Notes: generated from the letters alone by a model not told the origin. A stretch of DNA of 64,000 bases from Thermanaerothrix solaris (GCF_032334255.1 NZ_JAUHMF010000002.1:620001-684000), one strand, 5' to 3'; counted from the first letter of the stretch, positions 7,428-16,197 are shown. Made by a program: numbers and translations.

Positions 7428-8429
7428 ATGAAAAAGACCTCTTCTTGGATCATCCTAATCCTGGCCCTGGGGGCGGCATTAGTGCTAAGCGTGCACATTG
7501 GCGCCGTGAGCATCCCGTTAGGGGAAATCTGGCGGGCATTGTTTGGCCAAGCGGCGAATTCCGCGCATCATACCATCTTATGGGAGATTCGCCTGCCGCG
7601 AACGGTGTTGATTGCATTAACCGGCGCCGCCCTGGGCGGAAGTGGTGCCGCTTATCAAGGGCTTTTCCGCAACCCTCTTGCCGATCCCTATCTGATCGGT
7701 GTGGCTTCGGGAGCCGGTTTTGGGGCGGTGCTTGCCATGAGTTTGCGCTGGCCCTACTCGTTTTGGGGGCTGATGGCGGTGCCGGCGGCGGCTTTTCTCG
7801 CCGCGATGATCACTGTGTTGGTGGTGATGGCCCTGGCGCGCAGTGGGCAGGCGCTGCCGACGGCAAATCTGATCCTGGCCGGGGTGGCAGTTTCGTCCTT
7901 CGCCTCGGCTTTGACCTCGTTTTTGATGTTACGCTCCACCGGCGAGTTGCGGCGGGCATTGGCCTGGTTACTGGGAGGTGCCGCCCTAGGGGGATGGCAG
8001 GCCGTGGGCGTTATGTTGCCATATCTTTTATTAGGATTAGGTGGGTTAATGATCAGTGGGCATGCGTTGAACGTCTTGCAGTTTGGGGATGAGCAGGCGC
8101 AGCAGTTGGGATTGAACGTGCCGCGTGTGCGCATGGTCATCTTGCTGGCAGCTGCTCTAAGCACTGCCGCCGCGGTCGCCTTTGCCGGGATCATCGGTTT
8201 TATTGGGCTCATTGTTCCCCATGTTATGCGTCTGCTTTTTGGCCCGGATTATCGGGCGTTGATCCCGCACAGTATCTTGGGTGGGGCAACGGCATTACTG
8301 CTGGCGGATGTGTTGGCGCGGGTGTTGCTTGCACCTCAGGAACTGCCGGTAGGGGTCATTACAGCCCTGGCGGGTGCGCCGTTCTTCCTTTGGCTCTTGC
8401 GACGTAGCAAAACCCAAGGGATAGGTTAA
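7428..8429 (+). CDS. btuC: Cobalamin ABC importer permease (FecCD/BtuC family)
   Basis: Integral membrane subunit of a type II ABC importer. It has about ten hydrophobic segments and the family blocks IRLPRTVLIALTGAALGGSGAAYQ, NPLADPYLIGVASGAGFG, the coupling-helix region around LGLNVPRVR and the late GIIGFIGLIVPHVMRLLFG. The ATG at 7428 is preferred over a TTG nine bases earlier. No strong Shine-Dalgarno is visible, so translation may depend on the preceding hairpin or on coupling. It is followed one base after its stop by the next gene. Confidence 0.93.
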   Translation: MKKTSSWIILILALGAALVLSVHIGAVSIPLGEIWRALFGQAANSAHHTILWEIRLPRTVLIALTGAALGGSGAAYQGLFRNPLADPYLIGVASGAGFGAVLAMSLRWPYSFWGLMAVPAAAFLAAMITVLVVMALARSGQALPTANLILAGVAVSSFASALTSFLMLRSTGELRRALAWLLGGAALGGWQAVGVMLPYLLLGLGGLMISGHALNVLQFGDEQAQQLGLNVPRVRMVILLAAALSTAAAVAFAGIIGFIGLIVPHVMRLLFGPDYRALIPHSILGGATALLLADVLARVLLAPQELPVGVITALAGAPFFLWLLRRSKTQGIG

Positions 8430-8430
8430 G

Positions 8431-9261
8431 ATGACAAAGCGCCGTTTGTTCTGTGATGCGTTAGGGCAGAAGGTAGAGTTTCTCTACCCCCCACGGCGGG
8501 TGGTAAGTCTGGTTTCGGGATGGACGGAGGCGTTGTTTGCCATGGGGTGTGGTGAGCGGGTGGTTGGGGTTTCTGCCTACTGTGGGCGTTATGTGCCCAA
8601 CTTGAACGTGCCGGTCGTGGGTGATTACCTGCATGTAGATGAATCTCTTTTGCACGAGTTACAGCCGGACCTCATTTTGCTGACCACGGGAGTGCAGCGC
8701 TCTTTGGCACAAAATCTTGTGCGCCAGGGATGGCCAGTGTTTGTACTACCGCTGCCAAACAGCATCTATGGCATATGGGAGAACGTGATTGTGCTGGGTG
8801 GCTTAATGGATACCGTGCAAGCAGCGCGCGCACTGGTGGCGCGCTGGCAGGCAGGTTGGATGGAGGTAGCCGTCCGTGCGCCGCAACCTCGTCCGCGGGT
8901 TTATGCCGAACTCTGGTTTGGACCACACCCGCGCACACCCGGTGCACTCACGTTCATCCATGATGCGATCGAAATTGCCGGAGGGCAGAATATTTTCGGA
9001 ACCCGTGCGGCGGCTTATCTGCCGTTGGATCTAACTGCAGTGGTGGCGGCGCAGCCACAGGTGTGGGTGCTCTTTTCCGAACCGGATTTTCCGGTAGATG
9101 CAGAACCATTGAAACGCGAGCGCGGGTGGGATAAGATGCTTCCCGATTTACGGGTGATTGTTTCGACCGTACAGCGCGGGCAGAATCTGATTCATGATGG
9201 GCCTTCGCTGTTAGAGACCGCGGCTTGGCTGCAAGCGCGTCTGAGGGAGGTGGTAGCGTGA
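8431..9261 (+). CDS. BtuF-like binding-protein domain without signal peptide
   Basis: The 276 residues carry the same fold as BtuF: RRVVSLVSGWTEALFAMGCGERVVGVS, PVVGDYLHVDESLLHELQPDLILLT, then a second lobe with FIHDAIEIAGGQNIFG and PQVWVLFSEP. The N-terminus (MTKRRLFCDALGQ) has no hydrophobic segment, lipobox or twin-Arg motif, so it should stay in the cytoplasm. It lies between permease and ATPase, starting one base after btuC and overlapping btuD by four bases. Known relatives are annotated as cobalamin-binding proteins. A cytoplasmic corrinoid chaperone or sensor role is inference. Confidence 0.85.
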   Translation: MTKRRLFCDALGQKVEFLYPPRRVVSLVSGWTEALFAMGCGERVVGVSAYCGRYVPNLNVPVVGDYLHVDESLLHELQPDLILLTTGVQRSLAQNLVRQGWPVFVLPLPNSIYGIWENVIVLGGLMDTVQAARALVARWQAGWMEVAVRAPQPRPRVYAELWFGPHPRTPGALTFIHDAIEIAGGQNIFGTRAAAYLPLDLTAVVAAQPQVWVLFSEPDFPVDAEPLKRERGWDKMLPDLRVIVSTVQRGQNLIHDGPSLLETAAWLQARLREVVA

Positions 9262-10190
9262 ACCTAAACGTTAGGAAGATGACGTCGGCCTTGGTTGATC
9301 CAGAGGCAGCTGGTAAACTGTCGGTTGAGCATGTGACGGTCGTCTTACAAGGACGGCGTGTCTTGGAGGATATTTCGCTCAGTCTGGAACGCGGGCAGAT
9401 TGTGGCGCTGATCGGCCCTAATGGCGCCGGTAAATCCACATTGATCCGGGCGATCAGCGGCGTGCTCACGCCCGATGATGGCAAAATCCACATCGGTGAT
9501 GTTGATCTGGGGCAGGCTTCACCCTGGCAGCGGGCGCGCTACCTGGCGGTAGTGCCGCAGATCAGCCAATTGCCTACTGTCTTTACCGTTTGGCAGACGG
9601 TGCTATTAGGGCGCACGCCCTACCTGAATATCCTGGGACAGACATCACCCCAGGACGAAAGTATTGCCCGCCAAGCCCTAGCGCAGGTGGAAGCCACCCA
9701 CTTATCTGAACGCCGTCTGGATGAACTCTCCGGCGGTGAGGTGCAACGGGTCCTGTTGGCGCGCGCGCTGGCGCAACAGACGCCGTTTCTGCTCTTGGAT
9801 GAACCTACCACCCACTTGGATTGGCAGTATCAGGTGACCCTGCTGGCGCATCTGCGTCACTTGGCCGACAATGGCGCCACCTCATCGTTCCCACGGCGGG
9901 GGGTATTGATGGTACTGCATGATCTTAACCACGCCGTTCGTTATGCGGATCGGGTGGCGCTTTTGGTGGCAGGGCGTTTGTGGGCATGGGGCACGCCGCA
10001 AGAGGTGCTCCAGCCGGAGGTGCTGAGCCGGGCGTTTGGTGTCACTATTGTGATGACCGAGGCCGCACCGGATGGTTATCCTTTGTTCATTCCGCTCCCA
10101 CCGGACGAGGATGGTATGACCACGGCCCCCGGGCTTGGGGCAGAGCAGTGGCTTTCCTCGGCATCCTCGCGGTCGTCGTACCCTGCTTAA
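9258..10190 (+). CDS. btuD: Cobalamin ABC importer ATPase
   Basis: Powers the BtuC channel. Walker A is GPNGAGKST, the Q-loop is in VVPQISQ, the signature is LSGGEVQRVLLARAL, Walker B is LLLDEPTTHLD and the H-loop is VLHDLNHAV, in normal order. I chose the GTG at 9258. It overlaps the previous stop as GTGA and has GGGAGG (9245-9250) upstream. The C-terminus extends about 45 residues past the catalytic core with a low-complexity Ser-rich end. Last gene of the riboswitch operon. Confidence 0.92.
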   Translation: MNLNVRKMTSALVDPEAAGKLSVEHVTVVLQGRRVLEDISLSLERGQIVALIGPNGAGKSTLIRAISGVLTPDDGKIHIGDVDLGQASPWQRARYLAVVPQISQLPTVFTVWQTVLLGRTPYLNILGQTSPQDESIARQALAQVEATHLSERRLDELSGGEVQRVLLARALAQQTPFLLLDEPTTHLDWQYQVTLLAHLRHLADNGATSSFPRRGVLMVLHDLNHAVRYADRVALLVAGRLWAWGTPQEVLQPEVLSRAFGVTIVMTEAAPDGYPLFIPLPPDEDGMTTAPGLGAEQWLSSASSRSSYPA

Positions 10191-10240
10191 AGCAGAGGGT
10201 AAAAGGTCTTTCAGACCCGATTGAAGGTGGCAAAATCCTG

Positions 10241-10246
10241 TATAAT
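10241..10246 (+). promoter_or_regulatory. Candidate -10 element for the REC-dsbA-kinase operon
   Basis: TATAAT is a perfect -10 hexamer 33 bases before the ATG of the response-regulator gene. No convincing -35 sits at the right distance (the nearest TTGAAG is too close). Confidence 0.4.
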
Positions 10247-10278
10247 AGCCTCAACTGAAACCAATCAGGTGAAAGCCG

Positions 10279-11394
10279 ATGGCCGCGCGGCGGGTATTGA
10301 TTGTTGAGGATACACTGGAATTAGGGCGCATGTTACGCAGCGCCCTGTTGACCCTTGATCCAGCGTTGGAGATCCATGTAGTACCTTCGGCCGAGGAAGC
10401 CCTGCTGGATGTTTCCCGCCAGGGTGCTGACCTGATGATTGCCGACATTCGCTTGCCAGGGATGTCGGGCTTTGACCTGGTCAAGAAGTTGCACCAGCGC
10501 TTTCCTCAGACGCCCTGCATCTTAATCACGGCGCTTACTGAGGAAGGATTGGCGCAGCGCGCACAGGAAGTTGGCGCAGTGCGTTTTCTGCGTAAGCCCC
10601 TCAGTATGAATACCTTTCTGGATGCGGTGGCTGAGGTGCTGGGGATGCCTACTGCACCACCTCCGCCCGCTGATACTGCATCCAGTACGGGGGAGGAAAC
10701 ACCCCGGCTGGCAGCGCGCCTGGGGCGTCTACGTCAGACCTTGAACGCCCATGCGGTCTTTTTACTGGATGATCGAGGGCACATTGTCGCCCAGGCCGGT
10801 GAGTGGCTGCCGGCTTATTTTGAACACGAATGGATTCCACCCTTAATGGCGGCGCTCAGCGCTGGGATTAAAGTCTCGCGCCTGATTCGCCCTGGCCCGC
10901 CGCAAGGGGTTACAGCGTTAAAAGGTGCCGAGGTGGACCTGCTCTTTGCGCCAGTGGGGGTGTTTGCGTTGGTGTTGGTCGTTCCCGCGAATGAGAGTGT
11001 GGTGAGATTGCCGTTGGCGTTTGAAGCCGTGCTCCAAGCGGCGCAAGAAGTCGCGCGCATTTTGGATGAGATGGGGGTGGGCTACCTCACCGTCACTACG
11101 GCGCCGCCGCCTCCAGAACTGCCCTTGACACTGCCCCCCGGCGTGGACGCTGAAGTTGTGCCGGTCGAGGTGCTACCAGTAGAAGCCACCGAACTTCAAC
11201 CCTTGGTAGAAAGCCTGGAACAACCGTCACTTCCTGCCGATCCGCAGGCGATTGATGCCTTTTGGGAAGCCGCCGTGAAAGACGAGGCGGTTTCTTTGCT
11301 TACCCCTGAAGCCCTCACCTATGAGGAAGCGCGCCGTTTAGGTTTAGCGCCCGATTCTGAAGCCGAGGAATCAACTGAGAATGACAATGAATGA
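10279..11394 (+). CDS. REC-domain protein with a roadblock-like second domain
   Basis: Residues 1-125 are a receiver domain: acidic pair ED at 10-11, phospho-acceptor Asp56 in IADIRLPGMSG, Thr in LITA and Lys106 in RKPL. After a Pro-rich linker, residues about 145-260 (LRQTLNAHAVFLLDDRGHIVAQAGEW ... LVLVVPANES) resemble a roadblock/LC7 or profilin-like module, a tentative assignment. The acidic, Pro-rich C-terminal 100 residues look disordered. There is no DNA-binding or enzymatic output domain. The 3' end overlaps the DsbA-like gene by 14 bases. Confidence 0.82.
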   Translation: MAARRVLIVEDTLELGRMLRSALLTLDPALEIHVVPSAEEALLDVSRQGADLMIADIRLPGMSGFDLVKKLHQRFPQTPCILITALTEEGLAQRAQEVGAVRFLRKPLSMNTFLDAVAEVLGMPTAPPPPADTASSTGEETPRLAARLGRLRQTLNAHAVFLLDDRGHIVAQAGEWLPAYFEHEWIPPLMAALSAGIKVSRLIRPGPPQGVTALKGAEVDLLFAPVGVFALVLVVPANESVVRLPLAFEAVLQAAQEVARILDEMGVGYLTVTTAPPPPELPLTLPPGVDAEVVPVEVLPVEATELQPLVESLEQPSLPADPQAIDAFWEAAVKDEAVSLLTPEALTYEEARRLGLAPDSEAEESTENDNE

Positions 11395-12145
11395 ATCGCC
11401 CTTACCTCTTGAGACTACGTCATCCCCTGCAACGTCATCGGCGGTAATTTCGCGTAAACCTTTACCCTGGTGGGGAGTTTTAGGCCTTGGTCTAGTTGTT
11501 TTTCTGCTGGGTTTAGCCGCGGGTTACGGCATTTGGGGTCGCCAGGTGGCCGATTTAAAAGCGCAACTGGTGGCACAGCAGACTGAAGCCGATGCCCCGC
11601 GCCAGGTGACGCGTTACGACGTGCCAGTGGATGATGATCCGGTGCTGGGTCCGGAAAATGCTCCCATCACGATCATTGAGTTCAGCGATTTTCAATGCCC
11701 GTATTGCCAGCGCTGGCATGTGCAGGTCTGGCCGAAAATCCAGGCCGCTTATGGTGACAAGGTGCGCCTGGTGTACCGTGATTTTCCGCTTTACAGCATT
11801 CATCCCGAAGCGGCCCCGGCGGCTGAGGCGGCTGATTGTGCCCACGAACAGGGTAAGTTCTGGGAGTTTCACGATTTGCTTTTTAGTGGTAGGCAAGAAT
11901 TGGGGCGAGAGACGTATTTAGCATATGCCAAGCGCCTGAACCTGAACCTCGATCAGTTCACCACCTGTCTGGATGAACGGCGTTACCAGGCCGAGGTTGA
12001 GGGCGATTACACCTATGCCGCTGACCTGGGGATCAACTCCACCCCGACATTCTTTATCAACGGCATTGCCCTCATTGGCGCACAGCCGTTTGAGGTTTTC
12101 CAACAAGTCATTGATCTGGAACTGGCGGGGAAACTCAGCAAATGA
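11381..12145 (+). CDS. Membrane-anchored DsbA-like thiol oxidoreductase
   Basis: An N-terminal cytoplasmic tail of about 28 residues precedes one transmembrane helix (about 31-53). A short coiled region and an extracytoplasmic thioredoxin-fold domain with an inserted helical part follow. The active site is CPYC (Cys106, Cys109) in FSDFQCPYCQRWH and the cis-Pro loop is STPTFFING. This is the Thioredoxin_4 / DsbA class that oxidises or isomerises exported proteins. It overlaps the REC gene upstream and the kinase downstream (ATGA). Confidence 0.9.
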   Translation: MTMNESPLPLETTSSPATSSAVISRKPLPWWGVLGLGLVVFLLGLAAGYGIWGRQVADLKAQLVAQQTEADAPRQVTRYDVPVDDDPVLGPENAPITIIEFSDFQCPYCQRWHVQVWPKIQAAYGDKVRLVYRDFPLYSIHPEAAPAAEAADCAHEQGKFWEFHDLLFSGRQELGRETYLAYAKRLNLNLDQFTTCLDERRYQAEVEGDYTYAADLGINSTPTFFINGIALIGAQPFEVFQQVIDLELAGKLSK

Positions 12146-12792
12146 AAAAATACATTATTGTGGCGGGTAACATCGGGGTGGGCAAATCTACCCTGGTGCG
12201 TTTGTTGTGCGAACGCCTGGGTTGGCAACCGTACTACGAACCTGAGGTGGAAAACCCCTATCTGGGGGACTTTTATCGCGATATGCAGGCCTGGGCGTTT
12301 CATTCGCAGGTCTTTTTCCTGGCGCACCGCCTGCGCATCCATCTTCAAATCCAGCGCAGTCCCAATTCGGCGGTGCAGGATCGCAGTTTATACGAGGACG
12401 CCGAGATCTTTGCCCAGGGCCTTTATCTGCAAGGTGCTCTAAGCGAACGGGATTATGCCACCTACCGCGCGCTTTACCAGGCCGCGTGCGATTGCCTGAC
12501 CCCGCCGGATCTGATGATTTACTTGCGGGCCTCGACAGCGACACTCCAGCGGCGCATTGCTCAGCGTCGCCGTCCCTACGAGCGCGAAATTCCTTTGATG
12601 TATTTGGAACGACTCAATTCATTATATGAGGCGTGGGTGGCAGGGTTCACCCTATGTCCGGTCCTGACAGTGCCTGCCGACGACCTGGACTATGTCGCGC
12701 GCCCACGCCACTTTGAATTAGTCCTGCAAAAGGTGCAGGAAAAACTGACTGGTAAAGAAGAAGTCCGTTTTGACCCCGCAGAAGTGGCCTGA
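12142..12792 (+). CDS. Deoxynucleoside kinase
   Basis: Phosphorylates deoxynucleosides for salvage. The P-loop is GNIGVGKST at residues 9-17, the base-specificity motif is QDRSLYEDAEIFA and the Arg-rich lid is RRIAQRRRPYERE. Size (216 residues) fits the bacterial dGK/dAK/dCK family, and substrate choice cannot be read from sequence alone. The start overlaps the preceding stop as ATGA, so translation is probably coupled to the DsbA-like gene, an unexpected partner. Confidence 0.9.
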   Translation: MKKYIIVAGNIGVGKSTLVRLLCERLGWQPYYEPEVENPYLGDFYRDMQAWAFHSQVFFLAHRLRIHLQIQRSPNSAVQDRSLYEDAEIFAQGLYLQGALSERDYATYRALYQAACDCLTPPDLMIYLRASTATLQRRIAQRRRPYEREIPLMYLERLNSLYEAWVAGFTLCPVLTVPADDLDYVARPRHFELVLQKVQEKLTGKEEVRFDPAEVA

Positions 12793-12822
12793 CCCCTGCA
12801 CCTTTGTGTGGAGCGCTCAGGT

Positions 12823-13083
12823 TTAGCGTGGTTCGACGATCAATTTGATCGCGGTGCGAATTTTGCCCTCGATGTCCACATCCACAAACTCGGGGATGCA
12901 TACGATGGAGATTCCGTCCTCCATCAAATACCCCCTGGCCAGCACCAACGCTTTGATGGCTTGATTGACGGCGCCGGCGCCGATGGCCTGCACCTCGGCC
13001 CGTTTGTGCTCGCGGACTACGCCGGCGATGGCTCCTGCTACGGCTGCGGTGCGGGAATTAGCCTTGACCTTGATGACGTCCAT
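12823..13083 (-). CDS. spoVS: Stage V sporulation protein S homologue
   Basis: An 86-residue single-domain Alba-like protein: MDVIKVKANSRTAAVAGAIAG, AIGAGAVNQAIKALVLARGYL and VDVDIEGKIRTAIKL are close to the SpoVS consensus. AAGGAG six bases before the chosen ATG supports this start over one six codons earlier. The family is known outside spore formers, and a nucleic-acid-binding role is suspected. No sporulation gene is visible in the window. Confidence 0.93.
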   Translation of the reverse strand: MDVIKVKANSRTAAVAGAIAGVVREHKRAEVQAIGAGAVNQAIKALVLARGYLMEDGISIVCIPEFVDVDIEGKIRTAIKLIVEPR

Positions 13084-13155
13084 TGCGCGCTCCTTTTCCA
13101 CGGTGTTTAGCCCACGTGCAACATGCTCCCTGCATGATAATTAATTGTGTATTTC

Positions 13156-13184
13156 ATTGTAGCGAAAATAATTTGTGCATTCAA
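13156..13184 (-). promoter_or_regulatory. Promoter of spoVS
   Basis: On the minus strand TTGAAT (13184-13179) and TACAAT (13161-13156) are separated by 17 bases, about 70 bases upstream of the spoVS start codon. Confidence 0.5.
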
Positions 13185-13250
13185 GTCAAATTGCGCAGGA
13201 ATTTTCAGCGGGCAAAAGGCAGATAGACTTTGGAGCGATGGGCGGTCAAT

Positions 13251-14660
13251 TCAATCGTCCATGTGGCGGATAATCGCATCCCCGAATTCAGAACAGCGCA
13301 CCTCGGTGGCATCGGGCATCAGGCGGGCGAAGTCGTAAGTGACGGTGCGGGCAGCGATGGCGCCTTCCATACCCTTGATGATCAGATCCGCCGCTTCATG
13401 CCAGCCGAGAAAACGCAACATCATTTCACCGGAGAGGATCACCGAGCCCGGATTAACCTTATCCAGGTCGGCATATTTAGGGGCGGTGCCATGGGTGGCT
13501 TCGAAAATAGCGTGCCCGCTCTCAAAATTAATGTTCGCGCCAGGAGCGATGCCAATTCCCCCGACCTGGGCGGCCAACGCATCGGAGAGATAATCGCCAT
13601 TGAGGTTGGGAGTGGCGAGGACGTCAAAGTCGCGCGGACGAGTAAGTACATGCTGGAAAGTCACATCGGCAATCGTATCCTTGACCAGCAAGAGGCGTTT
13701 CCACTGCCCGTTACCATGGGTGGACCAGAGTGTGGCCAGGGTGTCTTCAACCTCGGCGCGCACCTTGGCTTGCTGCTCTGGTGGGAGCATGTCGTAGCCC
13801 GGTTCGATCAAACGGGCGTTTTCTTCAATGCTCAGGTCAGGGTTTTGCTCGCGATTAGCCAGTATCCATGATTCCCGTTCGGTGACGATTTGGTGGCGAA
13901 ACTCGCGCTTAGCCAACGCATAGCCCCAATCGCGGAAAGCGCCCTCGGTGAATTTCATGATGTTGCCTTTGTGCACCAGGGTCACGCTGCGGCGGCGGTT
14001 CTCTAATGCCCAGCGGACGGCGGCACGCACCAGGCGCTCAGTGCCCTGCACTGAGATGGGCTTGAGGCTGAATCCAGCGGTCTCCGGAAAGCGGATCTTG
14101 GCAAACTGATCCGGGAAGTGTTCGCGTAGTAAAGCCTTGAAGCGCTCGGCCTCCGGTGTGCCGTGCTGAAACTCAATCCCGGTGTAAATATCCTCGGTGT
14201 TCTCGCGAAAAATGACCATATCCACCAATTCGGGCTGACGTACGGGTGAGGGCACGCCCTTAAAATAGCGCACCGGGCGCAGGCAAACGTAGAGATCCAG
14301 GGCTTTACGTAACGCGACGTTGAGCGAGCGAATGCCCCCACCGATAGGCGTGGTTAAAGGGCCCTTTATGCCGACGCGGAACTCCTCGAAGGCCCGAAGC
14401 GTTTCATCCGGCAGCCAGGTGTTGAATTGGCGGAAGGATTTCTCTCCGGCATAAACCTCCATCCAGAAAATTTTACGGCGGCTTCCGTAAGCACGGGCAA
14501 CGGCGGCATCAAAAACGCGCACCGCCGCGCGCCAGATATCGCGCCCGGTGCCGTCCCCTTCAACATAGGGGATAATTGGATTATCGGGCACCTGTAAGCG
14601 CCCTTCAGCAAAACGAATCGCCTCCCCACCCTGGGGAATCTGAATCAATTGATAGGTCAT
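13251..14660 (-). CDS. icd: NADP-type isocitrate dehydrogenase
   Basis: Oxidative decarboxylation of isocitrate to 2-oxoglutarate in the TCA cycle. Signatures seen: YVEGDGTGRDIW, the substrate loop SLNVALRKALDLYVCLRPVR, FRENTEDIYTGIEF, NIMKFTEGAFRDWGY, NLNGDYLSDALAAQVGGIGIAPG and the cofactor loop EATHGTAPKYAD. At 469 residues it is longer than the ~416-residue E. coli enzyme. The extra sequence is a charged insertion at about residues 265-315, between the clasp region and the second half of the active site. GGAGGAG precedes the ATG. Confidence 0.94.
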   Translation of the reverse strand: MTYQLIQIPQGGEAIRFAEGRLQVPDNPIIPYVEGDGTGRDIWRAAVRVFDAAVARAYGSRRKIFWMEVYAGEKSFRQFNTWLPDETLRAFEEFRVGIKGPLTTPIGGGIRSLNVALRKALDLYVCLRPVRYFKGVPSPVRQPELVDMVIFRENTEDIYTGIEFQHGTPEAERFKALLREHFPDQFAKIRFPETAGFSLKPISVQGTERLVRAAVRWALENRRRSVTLVHKGNIMKFTEGAFRDWGYALAKREFRHQIVTERESWILANREQNPDLSIEENARLIEPGYDMLPPEQQAKVRAEVEDTLATLWSTHGNGQWKRLLLVKDTIADVTFQHVLTRPRDFDVLATPNLNGDYLSDALAAQVGGIGIAPGANINFESGHAIFEATHGTAPKYADLDKVNPGSVILSGEMMLRFLGWHEAADLIIKGMEGAIAARTVTYDFARLMPDATEVRCSEFGDAIIRHMDD

Positions 14661-14692
14661 GGTGTCTCCTCCAAGGCCGTGATTATCGGCGG

Positions 14693-14698
14693 ATTATA
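14693..14698 (-). promoter_or_regulatory. Candidate -10 element of icd
   Basis: Perfect TATAAT on the minus strand, 33 bases before the icd ATG. The matching -35 position (CAATCC) is poor, so confidence is limited. Confidence 0.35.
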
Positions 14699-14743
14699 TC
14701 ACGCCTTATGGGGTCGGATTGGGAATAATGGCGCAGGCCACGC

Positions 14744-15943
14744 TTACAGCCGCTTCAAAAAGCGTTCAATTCGGCGCAAGGCTTCCTCGATTTTCTCGTA
14801 GGCAGTGGCGTAGGAACAACGCACAAACCCCTCACCACCGGCACCGAATGCCGATCCGGGCACCACGGCGACGTGCTCTTCCTGGAGCAGACGCTGGGCA
14901 AAGGTTTCATCATCCAGACCGGTAACGCTTACCTTAGGAAAGGCATAGAAAGCCCCTTTGGGTTCAAAGGTAGGTAATCCCATCCGATTTAATTCGCTGA
15001 CGATTAGACGGCGGCGGCGGTCGTATTCCTCAACCATCATCTGCACCGCCTCATCACGATCGTAAAGCGCGGTAAGGGCAGCAATCTGGGACATAGTTGG
15101 TGCCGACATCACGGTATACTGGTGCACGCGCAGCAATCCTTGCATCAGGTGCTGGGGCCCGCAGGCATAGCCGATGCGCCAACCGGTCATGGCGTAGTCT
15201 TTAGAGAATCCACCCAAGAGCAAAGAACGTCCCTTCATCCCCGGCAGGGAGGGGAAGCACACATGTTGGTGCCCGCCGTATACCAGGCGGTCATAGATTT
15301 CATCCGAGATCACAATCAAATCGTGTTTCTCGGCCAGGCGGGCGATTTCTAACAGGCGCTCGCGGGTAGCCACGGCGCCGGTAGGGTTATTGGGAAAGCC
15401 GATCAAGATGGCTTTGGTACGGGGTGTGATGGCGGCTTCAATCGCCTGGGGGTTGACATCAAAGTTGTCTTCCATACGGCAGGGGATCTCGATTGGTACC
15501 CCGCCAGCCAGATAGACCTGAGCCTGATAAGAAACGAAACACGGGGTAGGGATGATCACTTCATCACCGGGGTCGAGCAACGCCGTTGCCGCCAGGTAGA
15601 GGGCTTCCGAACCACCCACGGTGATGATGATCTCGGTTTGGGGGTCATAACTCACGCCGTAGAGCCGTTCCAGGTGTGCGGCCAGGGCCTGGCGCAATTC
15701 GAGGATGCCTGCGTTCGATGTGTAGTGGGTCTGGCCGTTGCGCAGCGCCTGGATGCCGGCTTCGATGACGGAGGGTGGGGTGTCGAAATCGGGCTCACCG
15801 ATGCCCAAGGAGATGACATCCTTCATAGTAGCGGCAATGTCAAAGAAGCGCCGAATGCCGGAGGGCTTGAGGCTGACCACCCGTTGCGAGAGGTATGTGG
15901 TGCGGGTAGACGGAGTAGGGAGGGTAGAAGAGGTGGAGGTCAT
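14744..15943 (-). CDS. Class I PLP-dependent aminotransferase
   Basis: Fold-type I aminotransferase of the Asp/Ala/aromatic group. ISLGIGEPDFDTP opens the catalytic core, PNNPTGA holds the PLP-contacting Asn, ISDEIYDRLVY the Asp, and GGFSKDYAMTGWR carries the Schiff-base lysine (Lys248). RCSYAT near the C-terminus contains the substrate carboxylate-binding Arg. Substrate cannot be fixed from sequence; alanine or aspartate are likely. It follows the small unknown gene on the same strand, and icd follows it, so it could share nitrogen/2-oxoglutarate metabolism with icd. Confidence 0.92.
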   Translation of the reverse strand: MTSTSSTLPTPSTRTTYLSQRVVSLKPSGIRRFFDIAATMKDVISLGIGEPDFDTPPSVIEAGIQALRNGQTHYTSNAGILELRQALAAHLERLYGVSYDPQTEIIITVGGSEALYLAATALLDPGDEVIIPTPCFVSYQAQVYLAGGVPIEIPCRMEDNFDVNPQAIEAAITPRTKAILIGFPNNPTGAVATRERLLEIARLAEKHDLIVISDEIYDRLVYGGHQHVCFPSLPGMKGRSLLLGGFSKDYAMTGWRIGYACGPQHLMQGLLRVHQYTVMSAPTMSQIAALTALYDRDEAVQMMVEEYDRRRRLIVSELNRMGLPTFEPKGAFYAFPKVSVTGLDDETFAQRLLQEEHVAVVPGSAFGAGGEGFVRCSYATAYEKIEEALRRIERFLKRL

Positions 15944-15972
15944 AGGCTCTGGCTCCTTCTTACAATAAGATC

Positions 15973-16197
15973 TTATAACAGGTTAACCCGCCATTCGTCA
16001 TAAAGTTCGCCATAAAACAACTCAAAGCGCCGTCCATCACGCACGCGGACGCGAAAGCATTTACCGCCGGGAATGCGCCACCGGTCTTCGATGGCCTCGA
16101 TTTCAAGGCGCTCTCCCTCCCAATGAATCGCCAGCGGGCGTTCGGCGTACTCATATCCGGAGTGGCATTCAACCGGATCGGGTTTCATTTCACCCAT
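15973..16197 (-). CDS. Small protein resembling DUF6504
   Basis: 74 residues, no signal or membrane segment. The pattern ..RPLAIHWEGERLEIEAIEDRWRIPGGKCFRVRV.DGRRFELFY is a compact beta-rich domain like those called DUF6504. The assignment is from memory and tentative. The ATG at 16197 has GGAG seven bases upstream, and a second in-frame ATG (16188) overlaps the previous stop as ATGA, so coupling to the nucleotidyltransferase gene is likely. Confidence 0.75.
   Translation of the reverse strand: MGEMKPDPVECHSGYEYAERPLAIHWEGERLEIEAIEDRWRIPGGKCFRVRVRDGRRFELFYGELYDEWRVNLL

Noticed and set aside
10181..10199. Hairpin CCCTGCTT/AAGCAGAGGG at the end of btuD
   Set aside because: It has a very short loop, a bulge and no T-run, so it is not a convincing terminator.
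13230..13871. Long + strand frame opposite icd
   Set aside because: It is antisense to a clear icd coding sequence, and its residues show no domain. A high G+C shadow frame.
15965..15976. 12-bp palindrome ATAAGATCTTAT upstream of the aminotransferase gene
   Set aside because: It overlaps the stop codon of the preceding gene and has no second copy or nearby regulator, so it may be chance.
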